Source: an uncultured Candidatus Saccharibacteria bacterium (GTDB lineage Bacteria > Patescibacteriota > Saccharimonadia > Saccharimonadales > Saccharimonadaceae). Taken from it: DNA of 64,000 nt. Each line of letters opens with the position of its first letter. Positions within the stretch are counted from its first letter, which is position 1. This document shows positions 52,931 to 61,162 of this stretch, one piece after another. Position numbers and translations under genes: made by a program. The stretch is taken from assembly GCA_947302355.1 (NCBI GenBank), contig CAMYUU010000003.1, forward strand, positions 1 to 64,000, written 5' to 3'. The notes beneath the pieces were generated by a model. The model did not search any database and was not told where the DNA came from. It was given only the letters and a program-made list of their open reading frames with translations.

Positions 52931-53901
52931 ACTGGACAGAAATAGTCAAAAAATATCCAGAGGCAAATTTCCTACAATCCCCGTCTTACGGTAAAATGAA
53001 CGAGCTACTAGGGAACAAAGTAATAGTGGAGGACTTTGCCGGAAAGGGATATGCTTTAATGGTGGTGCGAGCAGCTAAAAGAGGCAAATATCTAGAGATA
53101 CCTTGCGGGCCATTGACTGATTGGCAAGATTCTAAAAGTCTAAAGACAATTTTTGCCAGAATCCAGCAGATTGCAGAGCAAGAAAAATGCGTTTTCGTAA
53201 GAATTCGACCTCAATTAATCGCCACACCAGAGAATCTAGCAATTTTGAGTAACCTTGGTCTCAAAAAATCACCTATGCATTTGGCAGCTGAGCACACAGT
53301 GATGATTGATCTGAATAAAACCGAGGAAGAACTACTGGCGGATATGCGACGTCAAACCAGATACGAAGTACGCCGAGCCGAGAAGCTAGGTATAAAGGTA
53401 ATAACCGATAATTCTGAAGAGGTATTTAAAGAATTTCACAAGGTACAAGCCGATACGGCCAAGAGGCAAAACTTTGTTCCGCCGAATTTAAAAACTTTAC
53501 TCGCGGAAAAAGAGGCTTTTACTGAAAATGCCACAATTTACGTGGCGAAAACAGCCGAAGGGGAGAAAATTGCTTATGGCCTGATTATTCACGATGGCAA
53601 AGAAGGAGATTACTATGAGGCCGCCTCTACGCCGCTAAATCGCAAAATGCCGGGGGCTTATGCGCTCCTATGGCAAGCAATGCGAGACCTGAAAAAACAG
53701 GGATATGCTAGATTTAATCTTTGGGGAATTGCGCCAGCTGGGCAGCCTAATCATCGCTATGCTGGCGTTACTACCTTTAAAACTGGGTTTGGTGGCGAGG
53801 TGATAGAATATGTACCGGCACATGATTTAGTAATCTCCAAGATTGGATATTTGAAAGATTTAATCGTGGAGACTACGCGCAAAAAACGGAGACACCTATG
53901 A
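52927..53901 (+). CDS. FemAB-family peptidoglycan bridge aminoacyltransferase, copy 1
   Basis: A 324-residue FemABX protein with duplicated GNAT-like folds. It has NFLQSPSYGKMNELLG at the N-terminus, MRRQTRYEVRRAEKLGIKV (family KtrYNIrkAeKkGv), and YARFNLWGIAPAGQPNHRYAGVTTFKTGFGGE near the end. It adds amino acids from aminoacyl-tRNA to the peptidoglycan stem. It overlaps the second copy by 4 bp. Confidence 0.92.
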   Translation: MNWTEIVKKYPEANFLQSPSYGKMNELLGNKVIVEDFAGKGYALMVVRAAKRGKYLEIPCGPLTDWQDSKSLKTIFARIQQIAEQEKCVFVRIRPQLIATPENLAILSNLGLKKSPMHLAAEHTVMIDLNKTEEELLADMRRQTRYEVRRAEKLGIKVITDNSEEVFKEFHKVQADTAKRQNFVPPNLKTLLAEKEAFTENATIYVAKTAEGEKIAYGLIIHDGKEGDYYEAASTPLNRKMPGAYALLWQAMRDLKKQGYARFNLWGIAPAGQPNHRYAGVTTFKTGFGGEVIEYVPAHDLVISKIGYLKDLIVETTRKKRRHL

Positions 53902-54917
53902 AAATTGTAGATATAACAGACAAAAAAGAATGGGATAAATTCGTAACTGGTCGCAAAGAAGCAAACTTCTTGCAGTCTTGGGATTTTTACGAATTTCATA
54001 AGGCGCGTGGAAAGAAAGTCGTGAGGAGGGGAGTACTAGATAAGTCTGGCAAAATTATTGGAGTATATGCAGGCGTAGTGGAGACAGCACGTCGCGGTAC
54101 TTACCTAGCAATTGCTGGAGGTCCGCTAATTGATTTTAACGACAGCAAGACAACATCTGCCGTATTTGATGATATCCGCGAGCAGGGGAAGGTGCTAAAC
54201 TGCGTATTTGTGAGAGTGCGGCCGCAGGAGCCATTATCAGATAGAATATTAAAGTTGCTTTCTAAATATGGGCTAAAGCCGGCACCAATGTATTTGTCCG
54301 TAGAATATGCTGGGGTCTTGGATCTCAAGAAGACGGAAGATGAGATTCTGGCTGGCGCTTCACAAGGATTCCGACGTAAAATGCGTAAAGCAATGAAAAA
54401 CGACATAGAAATCACGGCTGATACAGACGATGCTTCCATTAAAGAATTTTGTCGGCTCGAAGAATTACATGCAAAAAGGCAAAAATACGTGGCATTTTCT
54501 TCGTCATTTTTAACCAAACAGTTTGAAGCGTTCAGGAAAGGTGGCGAAGTACTAATATATACAGCGAAAAAGGACGGCGAAACCTTGGCGCAGAATTTTA
54601 TGATTTTTTATGGGCCTGAAGCTAGCTATCATTACGGAGTATCATCGATGCTCGGTACAAAGTATTCAGCTGCGCCATTACTACACCTGAAAGCCATGGA
54701 GGAAGCCAGAAAGCGAGGCTGCATTAGGTACAATCTGTGGGGAATCGTAGAACCTGACGATACATCGCATAGATTTTATGGAGTTTCAGAATTTAAGCGC
54801 TCTTTCGGCTGTGAAGAGTTAAAATACACGCCGGCGCATGATATGATTTTGAATCCGCTAAAGTATCGTATTACTAAAGCCGTAGAAACCGCGCGTAAAA
54901 AAATACGTCACGTTTAA
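53898..54917 (+). CDS. FemAB-family peptidoglycan bridge aminoacyltransferase, copy 2
   Basis: A 339-residue paralogue of the preceding gene with the same layout: ANFLQSWDFYEFHKARGKKV, SQGFRRKMRKAMKNDIEI, IRYNLWGIVEPDDTSHRFYGVSEFKRSFGCEE. Two adjacent copies suggest sequential addition of two bridge residues, as with FemA/FemB. It is the last gene of the 49.8-54.9 kb cluster. Confidence 0.92.
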   Translation: MKIVDITDKKEWDKFVTGRKEANFLQSWDFYEFHKARGKKVVRRGVLDKSGKIIGVYAGVVETARRGTYLAIAGGPLIDFNDSKTTSAVFDDIREQGKVLNCVFVRVRPQEPLSDRILKLLSKYGLKPAPMYLSVEYAGVLDLKKTEDEILAGASQGFRRKMRKAMKNDIEITADTDDASIKEFCRLEELHAKRQKYVAFSSSFLTKQFEAFRKGGEVLIYTAKKDGETLAQNFMIFYGPEASYHYGVSSMLGTKYSAAPLLHLKAMEEARKRGCIRYNLWGIVEPDDTSHRFYGVSEFKRSFGCEELKYTPAHDMILNPLKYRITKAVETARKKIRHV

Positions 54918-54957
54918 TTTGTATGCTATAATTAGCATAAGTAATATAAGGATTTTT

Positions 54958-55575
54958 ATGGCAAAACTCAATCGTAAATTTATTGATAAACACTGGTTAG
55001 TATTCTTGGTCAGAGGAGCCCTTGCTGCAGCGTTTGGTTGCTTCGCTTTGTTTGGTGGTATGGGAAGCATCGAAAATGCAATCGCCACAATTAGTGTTTT
55101 CTTGCTTTTAATCGGTATCATAGATGCAGTGGGAGCCCTTTATGGCTCTACCAAAAAACATGGCTGGATTAACTCTATTATAGATGCCCTAGTGGACGTG
55201 ATTGCTGCAGTTTGTTTATTATTCTTTGCTAAGGATTCATTAGCATATGGCGTGATCATTATATCGGTCTATACTATTGTTTCGGGCGTCATTGATATCT
55301 TCCACGGTTTTCTTTCTACAGTGGATCCTACCGACCGATTTATCCGCATCGTTGCGGGCGTATCCGGCTGCGTAATTGGCGCGGTCATCCTAAATGCGGG
55401 TGATTTCGAAATCACTACCTTCATTAGGTTCTTCGGTACTTATATGCTCATCGTTGGAGTTACTAGCTTGATTTATGGTTCACACAATTACTCTCAGGAA
55501 AAGGAAGACAAAATTGCGCGCAAAGAAGCGCGTAAGCTGGCCGCGAAAAAGCGAAGTAGAGGGTCAAAAAAATAA
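54958..55575 (+). CDS. DUF308/HdeD-like membrane protein
   Basis: A 205-residue membrane protein with six hydrophobic helices arranged as three pairs, matching the HdeD/DUF308 pattern (FGCFALFGG, LIGIIDAVGALYG, YTIVSGVIDIFHG). The tail is strongly basic. The ATG at 54958 follows ATAAGGA, with TATAAT about 33 nt upstream. Role unknown; HdeD is linked to acid stress in E. coli but this cannot be transferred. Confidence 0.82.
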   Translation: MAKLNRKFIDKHWLVFLVRGALAAAFGCFALFGGMGSIENAIATISVFLLLIGIIDAVGALYGSTKKHGWINSIIDALVDVIAAVCLLFFAKDSLAYGVIIISVYTIVSGVIDIFHGFLSTVDPTDRFIRIVAGVSGCVIGAVILNAGDFEITTFIRFFGTYMLIVGVTSLIYGSHNYSQEKEDKIARKEARKLAAKKRSRGSKK

Positions 55576-55609
55576 TATTTTCGCGGACTCGTGATATAAT
55601 CGTTATACA

Positions 55610-55705
55610 ATATTAATATCAAGAAGAGACGAGGGAACGGCCCTATGACTCTCTGCCAACCTGCCGCGTGGCAAGGTGGTAATTCCGACCAGAAAGGAAA
55701 GATAT
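55610..55705 (+). promoter_or_regulatory. SAM riboswitch (SAM-I clan) upstream of metK
   Basis: The SAM-I core is recognisable: ATCAAGAAGAGACGAGGG, ACGGCCCTATGA, TGCCAACCTGCC, GGCAAGGTGGTAATTCCGAC. A TATAAT box lies just upstream (about 55594-55599). The closing helix P1 can form between ATATC (55616-55620) and GATAT (55701-55705), which contains the first two bases of the metK ATG. The P4 helix usual in SAM-I is not evident. SAM binding should therefore mask the start codon: translational feedback control. Confidence 0.9.
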
Positions 55706-56669
55706 GTTCTACAGAACAGCGGAGAGCGTTTCTCCAAAACACCCAGATAAACTATGTGACCAAATTAGCGACGCAATATTAGATGCGTATCTAGAAAAAG
55801 ATCCAGATGCTAGGGTGGCCGCTGAGACTTGCGGCGGGCACGGAGTCGTATTCGTTACTGGCGAAATAACTTCTACGGCGGACGACGTTGATGTAGTAGA
55901 AATTGTTAAGCGCTTGGCCGGTGAAGATACCGAGGTACACACTAAAATCGTTAAGCAATCACCAGAAATCGCTCAAGGCGTAGACACTGGCGGAGCTGGC
56001 GACCAAGGGATCATGATTGGCTACGCCTGCGACGAAACAGAAGAACTTTTGCCTCGCGAGGTAGTTTTATCACGCCGCCTAAATCAGTATATTTATGATA
56101 AACACCCATACGATGGTAAAACTCAAATCACCATCGCGCCAGACGATACCATTGATTCTATCGTGGCCAGTTTTCAAAATGTACCAAAAGAAGAACTAGA
56201 AAAACTAGTACGCGAGTTTATCGAAAAAGAGGGTTTAACCGGACGCTTAGAGCTCCACATGAACCCAGCTGGCGACTGGAACCAGGGTGGTTTTGATGCC
56301 GATACTGGACTTACCGGGCGCAAATTAATCGTAGATAACTATGGCCCACGTATTGCCATTGGTGGTGGTTGCTATTCTGGAAAAGACCCATCCAAGGTAG
56401 ATCGTTCTGCGGCTTACATGGCGCGCAAAATCGCTGTAGATTACTTAAGAAAGCGCAAAGCCCACGAAGTATTAGTGCGCCTAGCCTACGCCATTGGCAA
56501 AGCCGAGCCACTAGAAAAAACCGTAATTATAGATGGCAAACCAGAAGAAATCGAAGGTTATGACTTAACTCCACGCGGAATCATTAAATTCTTAGATTTA
56601 AAACGCCCAATCTACGAACAAACCGCTAGATACGGCCATTACGGCGAAGGTTTTGACTGGGATAAATAA
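55704..56669 (+). CDS. metK: S-adenosylmethionine synthetase, compact form
   Basis: A 321-residue MetK (usual length 380-400). It has HPDKLCDQISDAILD, GEITS, GGAGDQGIMIGYACDE, KTQITI, DTGLTGRKLIVDNYG, GGGCYSGKDPSKVDRSAAYMAR and C-terminal ARYGHYGEG. It makes SAM from Met and ATP. A segment after KTQITI normally carrying the SxQH motif is missing, and NPAGDWNQGG replaces the usual NPTGxFxxGG. The start codon lies in the riboswitch P1 helix. Confidence 0.93.
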   Translation: MFYRTAESVSPKHPDKLCDQISDAILDAYLEKDPDARVAAETCGGHGVVFVTGEITSTADDVDVVEIVKRLAGEDTEVHTKIVKQSPEIAQGVDTGGAGDQGIMIGYACDETEELLPREVVLSRRLNQYIYDKHPYDGKTQITIAPDDTIDSIVASFQNVPKEELEKLVREFIEKEGLTGRLELHMNPAGDWNQGGFDADTGLTGRKLIVDNYGPRIAIGGGCYSGKDPSKVDRSAAYMARKIAVDYLRKRKAHEVLVRLAYAIGKAEPLEKTVIIDGKPEEIEGYDLTPRGIIKFLDLKRPIYEQTARYGHYGEGFDWDK

Positions 56670-56727
56670 CCTTCTGTAATTGCAAATTATTCTTTACATC
56701 GCTAGATGTTTCATATATAATAAGCTT

Positions 56728-58499
56728 ATGTTAAAGGCTTTATTATATATGTTGCTAGCTTTATCTAGCTTTACTTCGCTATCCTACTTAGCTTTAATTT
56801 CTCCCCATACTTCCGCCGACACTACCACGGTAGAAGCCAGCGTCTCCGTCCCAGTATCGTGTTCTCTTTCTGGTACTGGTACAAATTCTCATAATGCAGA
56901 TGTAGCAAACGGTACTTATCAAACAATATAGGCACCACTACCCTAAAAGCCTTTTGTAATGATAATGAAGGCTTTGCAATCTATGCCGTAGGCTTTACTG
57001 GAGATCAATATATAGGAGAAGACCATACTAAACTAATTGGCGCATCAAACGGAGGAAAGATTACTTCTGGTACAGCTACGTCAGGGAGCACATCTAACTG
57101 GGCCATGAAGCTAAATACAGTATCTAGCCCTACTCCAACCTACCCTATTACTCTAGATAATGGCTTCGGGAGCTACAGCACTGTACCAGATACATACACC
57201 AAAGTAGCTCATAGAGATTCTGGTACTGACGTAGGCACCAATGCGGAGGGCTCAACTCTAACAACGACTTATGCTGCCTTTATGTCTAGCACTCAGGCTG
57301 CCGATACTTATACTGGTAAAGTAAAGTATACATTAGTGCATCCAGCAAGTGAAGAACCATTACAACCTCAACCAGCGAGTCCTGGTAAAATCGTCTACCA
57401 TAAGAACGCATCCGATGCAATTGGTACTATGGCAGACCAATCTGCAGGAAATAATGCAAGCGTAAATCTATACCCATCCAACTTTAGTAGGCAAGGCTAC
57501 GGCTTTGCTGGCTGGAGTACTACATTTGATTATTCAGACGAAAATGGCTTATATGGCCCAATGGAAACCATTACTACTCCAAGTGACGTATCCACTAACG
57601 GACTATCACTCTATGCTATCTGGGTTAAATCAGCTGGTAACTTACAAGACTGGAACGGTTGCTCTACTATGAACCAAGGTGACGTCACCGCCTTAACTGA
57701 TACCCGAGATAATGACACCTATGCCGTAGCCAAACTCGCTGATGGTAAATGCTGGATGATTGAGAACTTAAGGCTAGATAATACTAATTCAGATAATTCT
57801 ACTGGAGCACTTGCACAAGGCTATAATTCTAGCTTCATTGGTCTAGCCGAACCAGAAGCTCCATGGGCGGATAATAGTACCGATGCTAACTCGCTTTACA
57901 CTACCGAAACTGGAGTATCCGGTAAACAAACCATATCAGGTAGCGACATTGGCTACCGCTTCCCTCGCTACAATAATCAAAACACGAGCTCTAGAGCTGA
58001 CACTACCACTAATAGCACCAATATCTACAGCTACGGAAACTATTACACCTGGCCTGCAGCTATTGCAGATACTACAGCACGCAACACTGGCAACCAATCC
58101 GTAGAAAACACTTCCATCTGTCCTAAAGGTTGGCATCTACCAAAGGGTGGTAACAAGTCTAATGAATCAAATAACGAATTCTGGTCACTTATCGTAACCG
58201 GTCTGAATAATGGCACTAATCCAGCCAACTATGAAAAATCTACCCAGCCATACTATACAGGTAATCCAGAAGGTAACGACGTCTCTAAATTAGTAAGAGC
58301 TTATCCTAATAACTTCGTCTATTCCGGCTACGTCGGCAGTGGCTCGGTGAGCAATCGCGGTAGCTACGGCTACTACTGGTCGTCTACGGCGCGCTCGTCC
58401 CTCAACGCCTACGACCTGTACTTCAGCAGTAGCGTCGTCGGCCCAGGTACGGGCAGCAGCATCAAGTACTACGGGGGGACTATCCGCTGCGTTCGGTAG
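56728..58499 (+). pseudogene. FISUMP-domain surface protein gene with a frameshift
   Basis: The first part (56728-56931) encodes a signal peptide and SVSVPVSCSLSGTG, then stops at TAG. Continuing in the next frame from about 56925 gives NIGTTTLKAFCNDNEGFAIYAV and an open frame to 58499. The region holds an Ig-like domain, an InlB B-repeat-like motif (GYGFAGWSTTFDY) and a C-terminal Fib_succ_major (FISUMP) domain: LADGKCWMIENLRLDN, ICPKGWHLP, YYWSST, IRCVR. One base appears missing near 56923-56925 (real or assembly error). TATAAT is 6 nt before the ATG. The last 180 nt are GC-rich and unlike the rest. Confidence 0.8.
58318..58499 (+). other. candidate DGR variable region at the 3' end of the FISUMP gene
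   Basis: The final ~60 codons are abruptly GC-rich, with over half of codons of the form NNC (TAC, AGC, GTC, GGC, CGC), and end YYGGTIRCVR-stop. FISUMP/C-type-lectin-like C-termini are typical targets of diversity-generating retroelements. Two hairpins follow at once: CTCTG / CAGAG (58510-58530) and GCCCTA / TAGGGC (58530-58548). No template repeat or reverse transcriptase is visible in the window. Confidence 0.55.
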
Positions 58500-58839
58500 T
58501 GCCACTAGTCTCTGTTTGTGTTGTTCAGAGCCCTAGGAATATTAGGGCACACCACAATCATCAAAGCATTAGTTCTTACACTTTACCACAACCACAATCA
58601 AATAGTTGAATAATTTCTAAATCCATGCTACTAAGAATCCAGAAATAGGGTTGGTGAGTTTTTAAAAACGTGGTTAGGAGAAAGGAGGGCTATGGAGGTC
58701 GTAAACTAAAAATTACTCCTGCTAAGAAGCAGAAGTAATTCCAAACCTTAATTGATTCTATCATACACAAGTGTAAAAATCAACTCTATTTCTATTTTAG
58801 TACATATATTATAATAAGTAAAGGAAAGGTAATACTATT
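58500..58839 (+). other. 340-bp intergenic region between the FISUMP gene and recA
   Basis: It holds the two hairpins after the FISUMP stop, an AAAGGAGGGC Shine-Dalgarno-like site followed by a five-codon frame (58692-58709), a hairpin ATTACTCCTGCT / AGCAGAAGTAAT (58711-58740) without a T-run, and the recA -10 box TATAAT (58810-58815). No other gene is seen. Confidence 0.6.
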
Positions 58840-59865
58840 ATGGCAAAAAAAGATGCGGTGGCAGAAAAGAAAAACTCTAACGACGGAAAAAGCGAGGCCT
58901 TGAAGCTCGCAATAGCACAAATTACGAAACAGTTTGGCGATGGTTCAATCATGAAGCTTGGTGACACGCCAAAGATGGATGTAGCATTGCTTCCTTCTGG
59001 GTCACTTTCGCTAGATTTAGCGCTCGGTGGTGGCTGGCCAAAGGGAAGAATCATAGAAATTTACGGCCCAGAATCTTCAGGTAAGACTACTTTGGCTCTG
59101 CATGCGATTGCAGAAATCCAGAAACAAGGTGGTCAGGCGGCGTTTATTGATGCTGAGCATGCCTTGGACCCAGCTTACGCTAAAAAAATCGGCGTAGATA
59201 CTGCTAATCTATTAATCAGTCAGCCAGACAATGGTGAACAAGCCCTGGAAATTTGCGAAACATTAGTGCGCTCTAATGCCGTAGATTTAATCGTGGTAGA
59301 CTCGGTGGCAGCTTTAGTACCCCAAGCAGAAATTGATGGCGACATGGGTGATGCACAAATGGGTCTCCAAGCCAGACTGATGAGCCAAGCCATGCGTAAA
59401 CTCACTGGTATTATTTCTAAATCCAAAGCCACAGTCATTTTTATTAACCAAATTAGGATGAAGATTGGTGTAATGTTTGGTAATCCCGAAACCACAACCG
59501 GCGGCAACGCTCTTAAGTTTTACGCCTCAGTTCGCGTAGATATTCGTAGAATCGGGCAAATCAAAGACGGTGATAATATCTCTGGCAACCGTACCAAGGT
59601 AAAGATTGTAAAGAATAAGATTGCGGCACCTTTCCGTACGGCAGAGTTCGATATCATGTATAATGAGGGCATTTCAAAGCCCGGTGATGTGCTGGATCTT
59701 GGTGTGCAATATGGAATTCTGGAAAAGTCTGGCGCCTTTATTAAATATAACGGCGAAACGCTTGGACAGGGACGCGAAGCCGTAAAGAAGTTATTCCGTG
59801 AGAAACCAGAACTAATGACCGAGATTGAAGAAAAGGTTCGCGAGAAGGCTAAAATTGAAGAATAA
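58840..59865 (+). CDS. recA: recombinase RecA
   Basis: A 341-residue RecA. It has Walker [16 protein letters not shown], the catalytic Glu region [10 protein letters not shown], Walker [13 protein letters not shown], loop L1 [22 protein letters not shown], loop L2 [26 protein letters not shown]. It drives strand exchange. RBS AAAGGAAAGG. The next gene, recX, starts directly after the stop. No LexA box is obvious. Confidence 0.98.
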   Translation: MAKKDAVAEKKNSNDGKSEALKLAIAQITKQFGDGSIMKLGDTPKMDVALLPSGSLSLDLALGGGWPKGRIIEIYGPESSGKTTLALHAIAEIQKQGGQAAFIDAEHALDPAYAKKIGVDTANLLISQPDNGEQALEICETLVRSNAVDLIVVDSVAALVPQAEIDGDMGDAQMGLQARLMSQAMRKLTGIISKSKATVIFINQIRMKIGVMFGNPETTTGGNALKFYASVRVDIRRIGQIKDGDNISGNRTKVKIVKNKIAAPFRTAEFDIMYNEGISKPGDVLDLGVQYGILEKSGAFIKYNGETLGQGREAVKKLFREKPELMTEIEEKVREKAKIEE

Positions 59866-60597
59866 ATGGAGATTATAAAGCTTAAATCTGATGAATCCGC
59901 AAAAACTCCACCTAGAGATAATGAGCAAACTAAAGCAGAGAGTTTTGACGGATTAAAGATTACTAGTCTTAAACAGGGAGTCAGGAACCCGAATCGAGTA
60001 AATGTTTTCGTGAACAATAAGTTTTCGTTCTCATTAGACGTAGCGCAAGTAGTAGACTACAAGATTAAAGTTGGGCAAGAAATTACAGAAGAAAAATTAA
60101 ACGAGCTCAAGAATGCCTCCGCCTTTGGTAAGCTGTATCAAAGAGCTTTAGAATGGGCGCTAATGCGACCACGTTCTACTAAAGAGGTGCGTGAATATCT
60201 ACAGAAAAAGCTAAAGCGACCTTCTTCGACTCCACAAGAAGGTACTCAGCCGAGCCCATGGTCTTCAGAAGATGCATTCGGACTTCAACAATCAATTGTT
60301 TCGCGTCTTAAAGCTAAGGGATATTTGAATGACCAGAAGTTCGCAGAGTATTATGTTGAAAATCGGTTCGTAAAAAAAGGGATATCGCAAAAGAGACTTA
60401 AAATGGAGCTGGCCAAAAAAGGGGTTTCTGCTGAGATTATCGAACAGGTCTTAGATAAAAGAAATGATGAGGAAGAGATTCTTAAAATTATAGCTAAAAA
60501 ACGAGTCAAATACGACGACGAGAAACTTATTGCCTATCTTTGCCGGCAGGGGTTTGACTATCAGCTGGCGCAAAACCTTGTTCGCGAAACGGGTTAA
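59866..60597 (+). CDS. recX: regulatory protein RecX with an element-derived insertion
   Basis: A 243-residue RecX. A ~35-residue N-terminal extension precedes VNVFVNNKFSFSLD; three-helix modules follow with ALEWALMRPRSTKEVREYLQKK, RLKAKGYLNDQKFAEYYVENR and RQGFDYQLAQNLV. It modulates RecA filaments. Residues about 119-137 (SSTPQEGTQPSPWSSED) interrupt the second module and match the palindromic element read in its alternative frame. The 3' end overlaps the convergent PRC-barrel gene by 71 bp. Confidence 0.9.
   Translation: MEIIKLKSDESAKTPPRDNEQTKAESFDGLKITSLKQGVRNPNRVNVFVNNKFSFSLDVAQVVDYKIKVGQEITEEKLNELKNASAFGKLYQRALEWALMRPRSTKEVREYLQKKLKRPSSTPQEGTQPSPWSSEDAFGLQQSIVSRLKAKGYLNDQKFAEYYVENRFVKKGISQKRLKMELAKKGVSAEIIEQVLDKRNDEEEILKIIAKKRVKYDDEKLIAYLCRQGFDYQLAQNLVRETG
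60220..60272 (+). repeat. diverged palindromic element inside recX
   Basis: Contains CCTTCTT / AAGAAGG (about 60220-60242) and a segment CCGAGCCCATGGTCTTC resembling the core end (AAGCTTATGGTCCTC). The peptide STPQEGTQPSPWSS aligns with SDTLKGARPSLWSS, the translation of the intact core in frame 1. Confidence 0.65.
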
Positions 60598-61129
60598 CGA
60601 AATTAGGAATGAACTCCTCCTCGGCAGCTTTTTTCTTAATGGTTTTCTCTTCGTTTTTGACTATTATCTTGTAGTCTGTTACTTCAACTATCTCTTGGCG
60701 AGGAATCGTGAGTTCTGGATCGATGAAGCTCTTAATGGCCGGGCGTTTCACAATAAGCTGTTGGGTGGTAAAATCTTCTGGGCTTAAAGTATAGTCAATT
60801 ACTTTGCCCAAGTTGGTACCCTTTTTGGTTTCTACTTTGAGGCCAATTAAGTTAAAGTTTAGGCTCATGATTTCCGAGATTCTAATGACATCATTGTCGG
60901 ATACTAGTTCGTCGACAGAATCGATAACGATACCGTATTGAGAATACTCGCGTATTGAGCGGACATCAAGGATAGACTGGCGGCGATCTACGGCTGGCCC
61001 CTCCAATCTAAGGGCGATAATCTGAAGATTATCAGGATCAATAATGGAAGCGCTAACTTGTCCGATGGGGCCACCAGATTGGACGCTAAGAACAGTAGTA
61101 CCAATAAGACGAGAGTTATACACTAACAT
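60527..61129 (-). CDS. PRC-barrel domain protein
   Basis: A 200-residue soluble protein with two PRC-barrel-like beta domains (LIGTTVLSVQSGGPIGQVSA and LIGLKVETKKGTNLGKVIDY) and a Lys/Glu-rich tail. PRC-barrels occur in RNA-processing (RimM) and other proteins; the role here is unknown. The minus-strand TATAAT (61137-61142) is 7 nt before the ATG: leaderless. It is divergent from truB, and its 3' end overlaps recX. Confidence 0.82.
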   Translation of the reverse strand: MLVYNSRLIGTTVLSVQSGGPIGQVSASIIDPDNLQIIALRLEGPAVDRRQSILDVRSIREYSQYGIVIDSVDELVSDNDVIRISEIMSLNFNLIGLKVETKKGTNLGKVIDYTLSPEDFTTQQLIVKRPAIKSFIDPELTIPRQEIVEVTDYKIIVKNEEKTIKKKAAEEEFIPNFVNPFREQGFAPADSQTPAGKDRQ

Positions 61130-61136
61130 AATACAT

Positions 61137-61156
61137 ATTATAACACATGTTATAAT
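61137..61156. promoter_or_regulatory. back-to-back leaderless promoters for the PRC gene and truB
   Basis: Minus-strand TATAAT at 61137-61142 and plus-strand TATAAT at 61151-61156 lie 8 nt apart in a 33-bp intergenic space, each 6-7 nt from its start codon. Confidence 0.75.
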
Positions 61157-61162
61157 AGGCGC

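Noticed and set aside
56918..56931. Programmed -1 frameshift at CAAACAATATAG
   Set aside because: No X-XXY-YYZ slippery heptamer in the reading frame and no clear stimulatory structure; a missing base is simpler.
58290..58505. Minus-strand frame over the GC-rich end of the FISUMP gene
   Set aside because: It arises because the NNC-rich segment lacks stops on the other strand; no ribosome site.
58500..58839. DGR template repeat or reverse transcriptase next to the variable region
   Set aside because: The 340 bp hold no adenine-rich copy of the variable region and no RT frame; recA follows directly.
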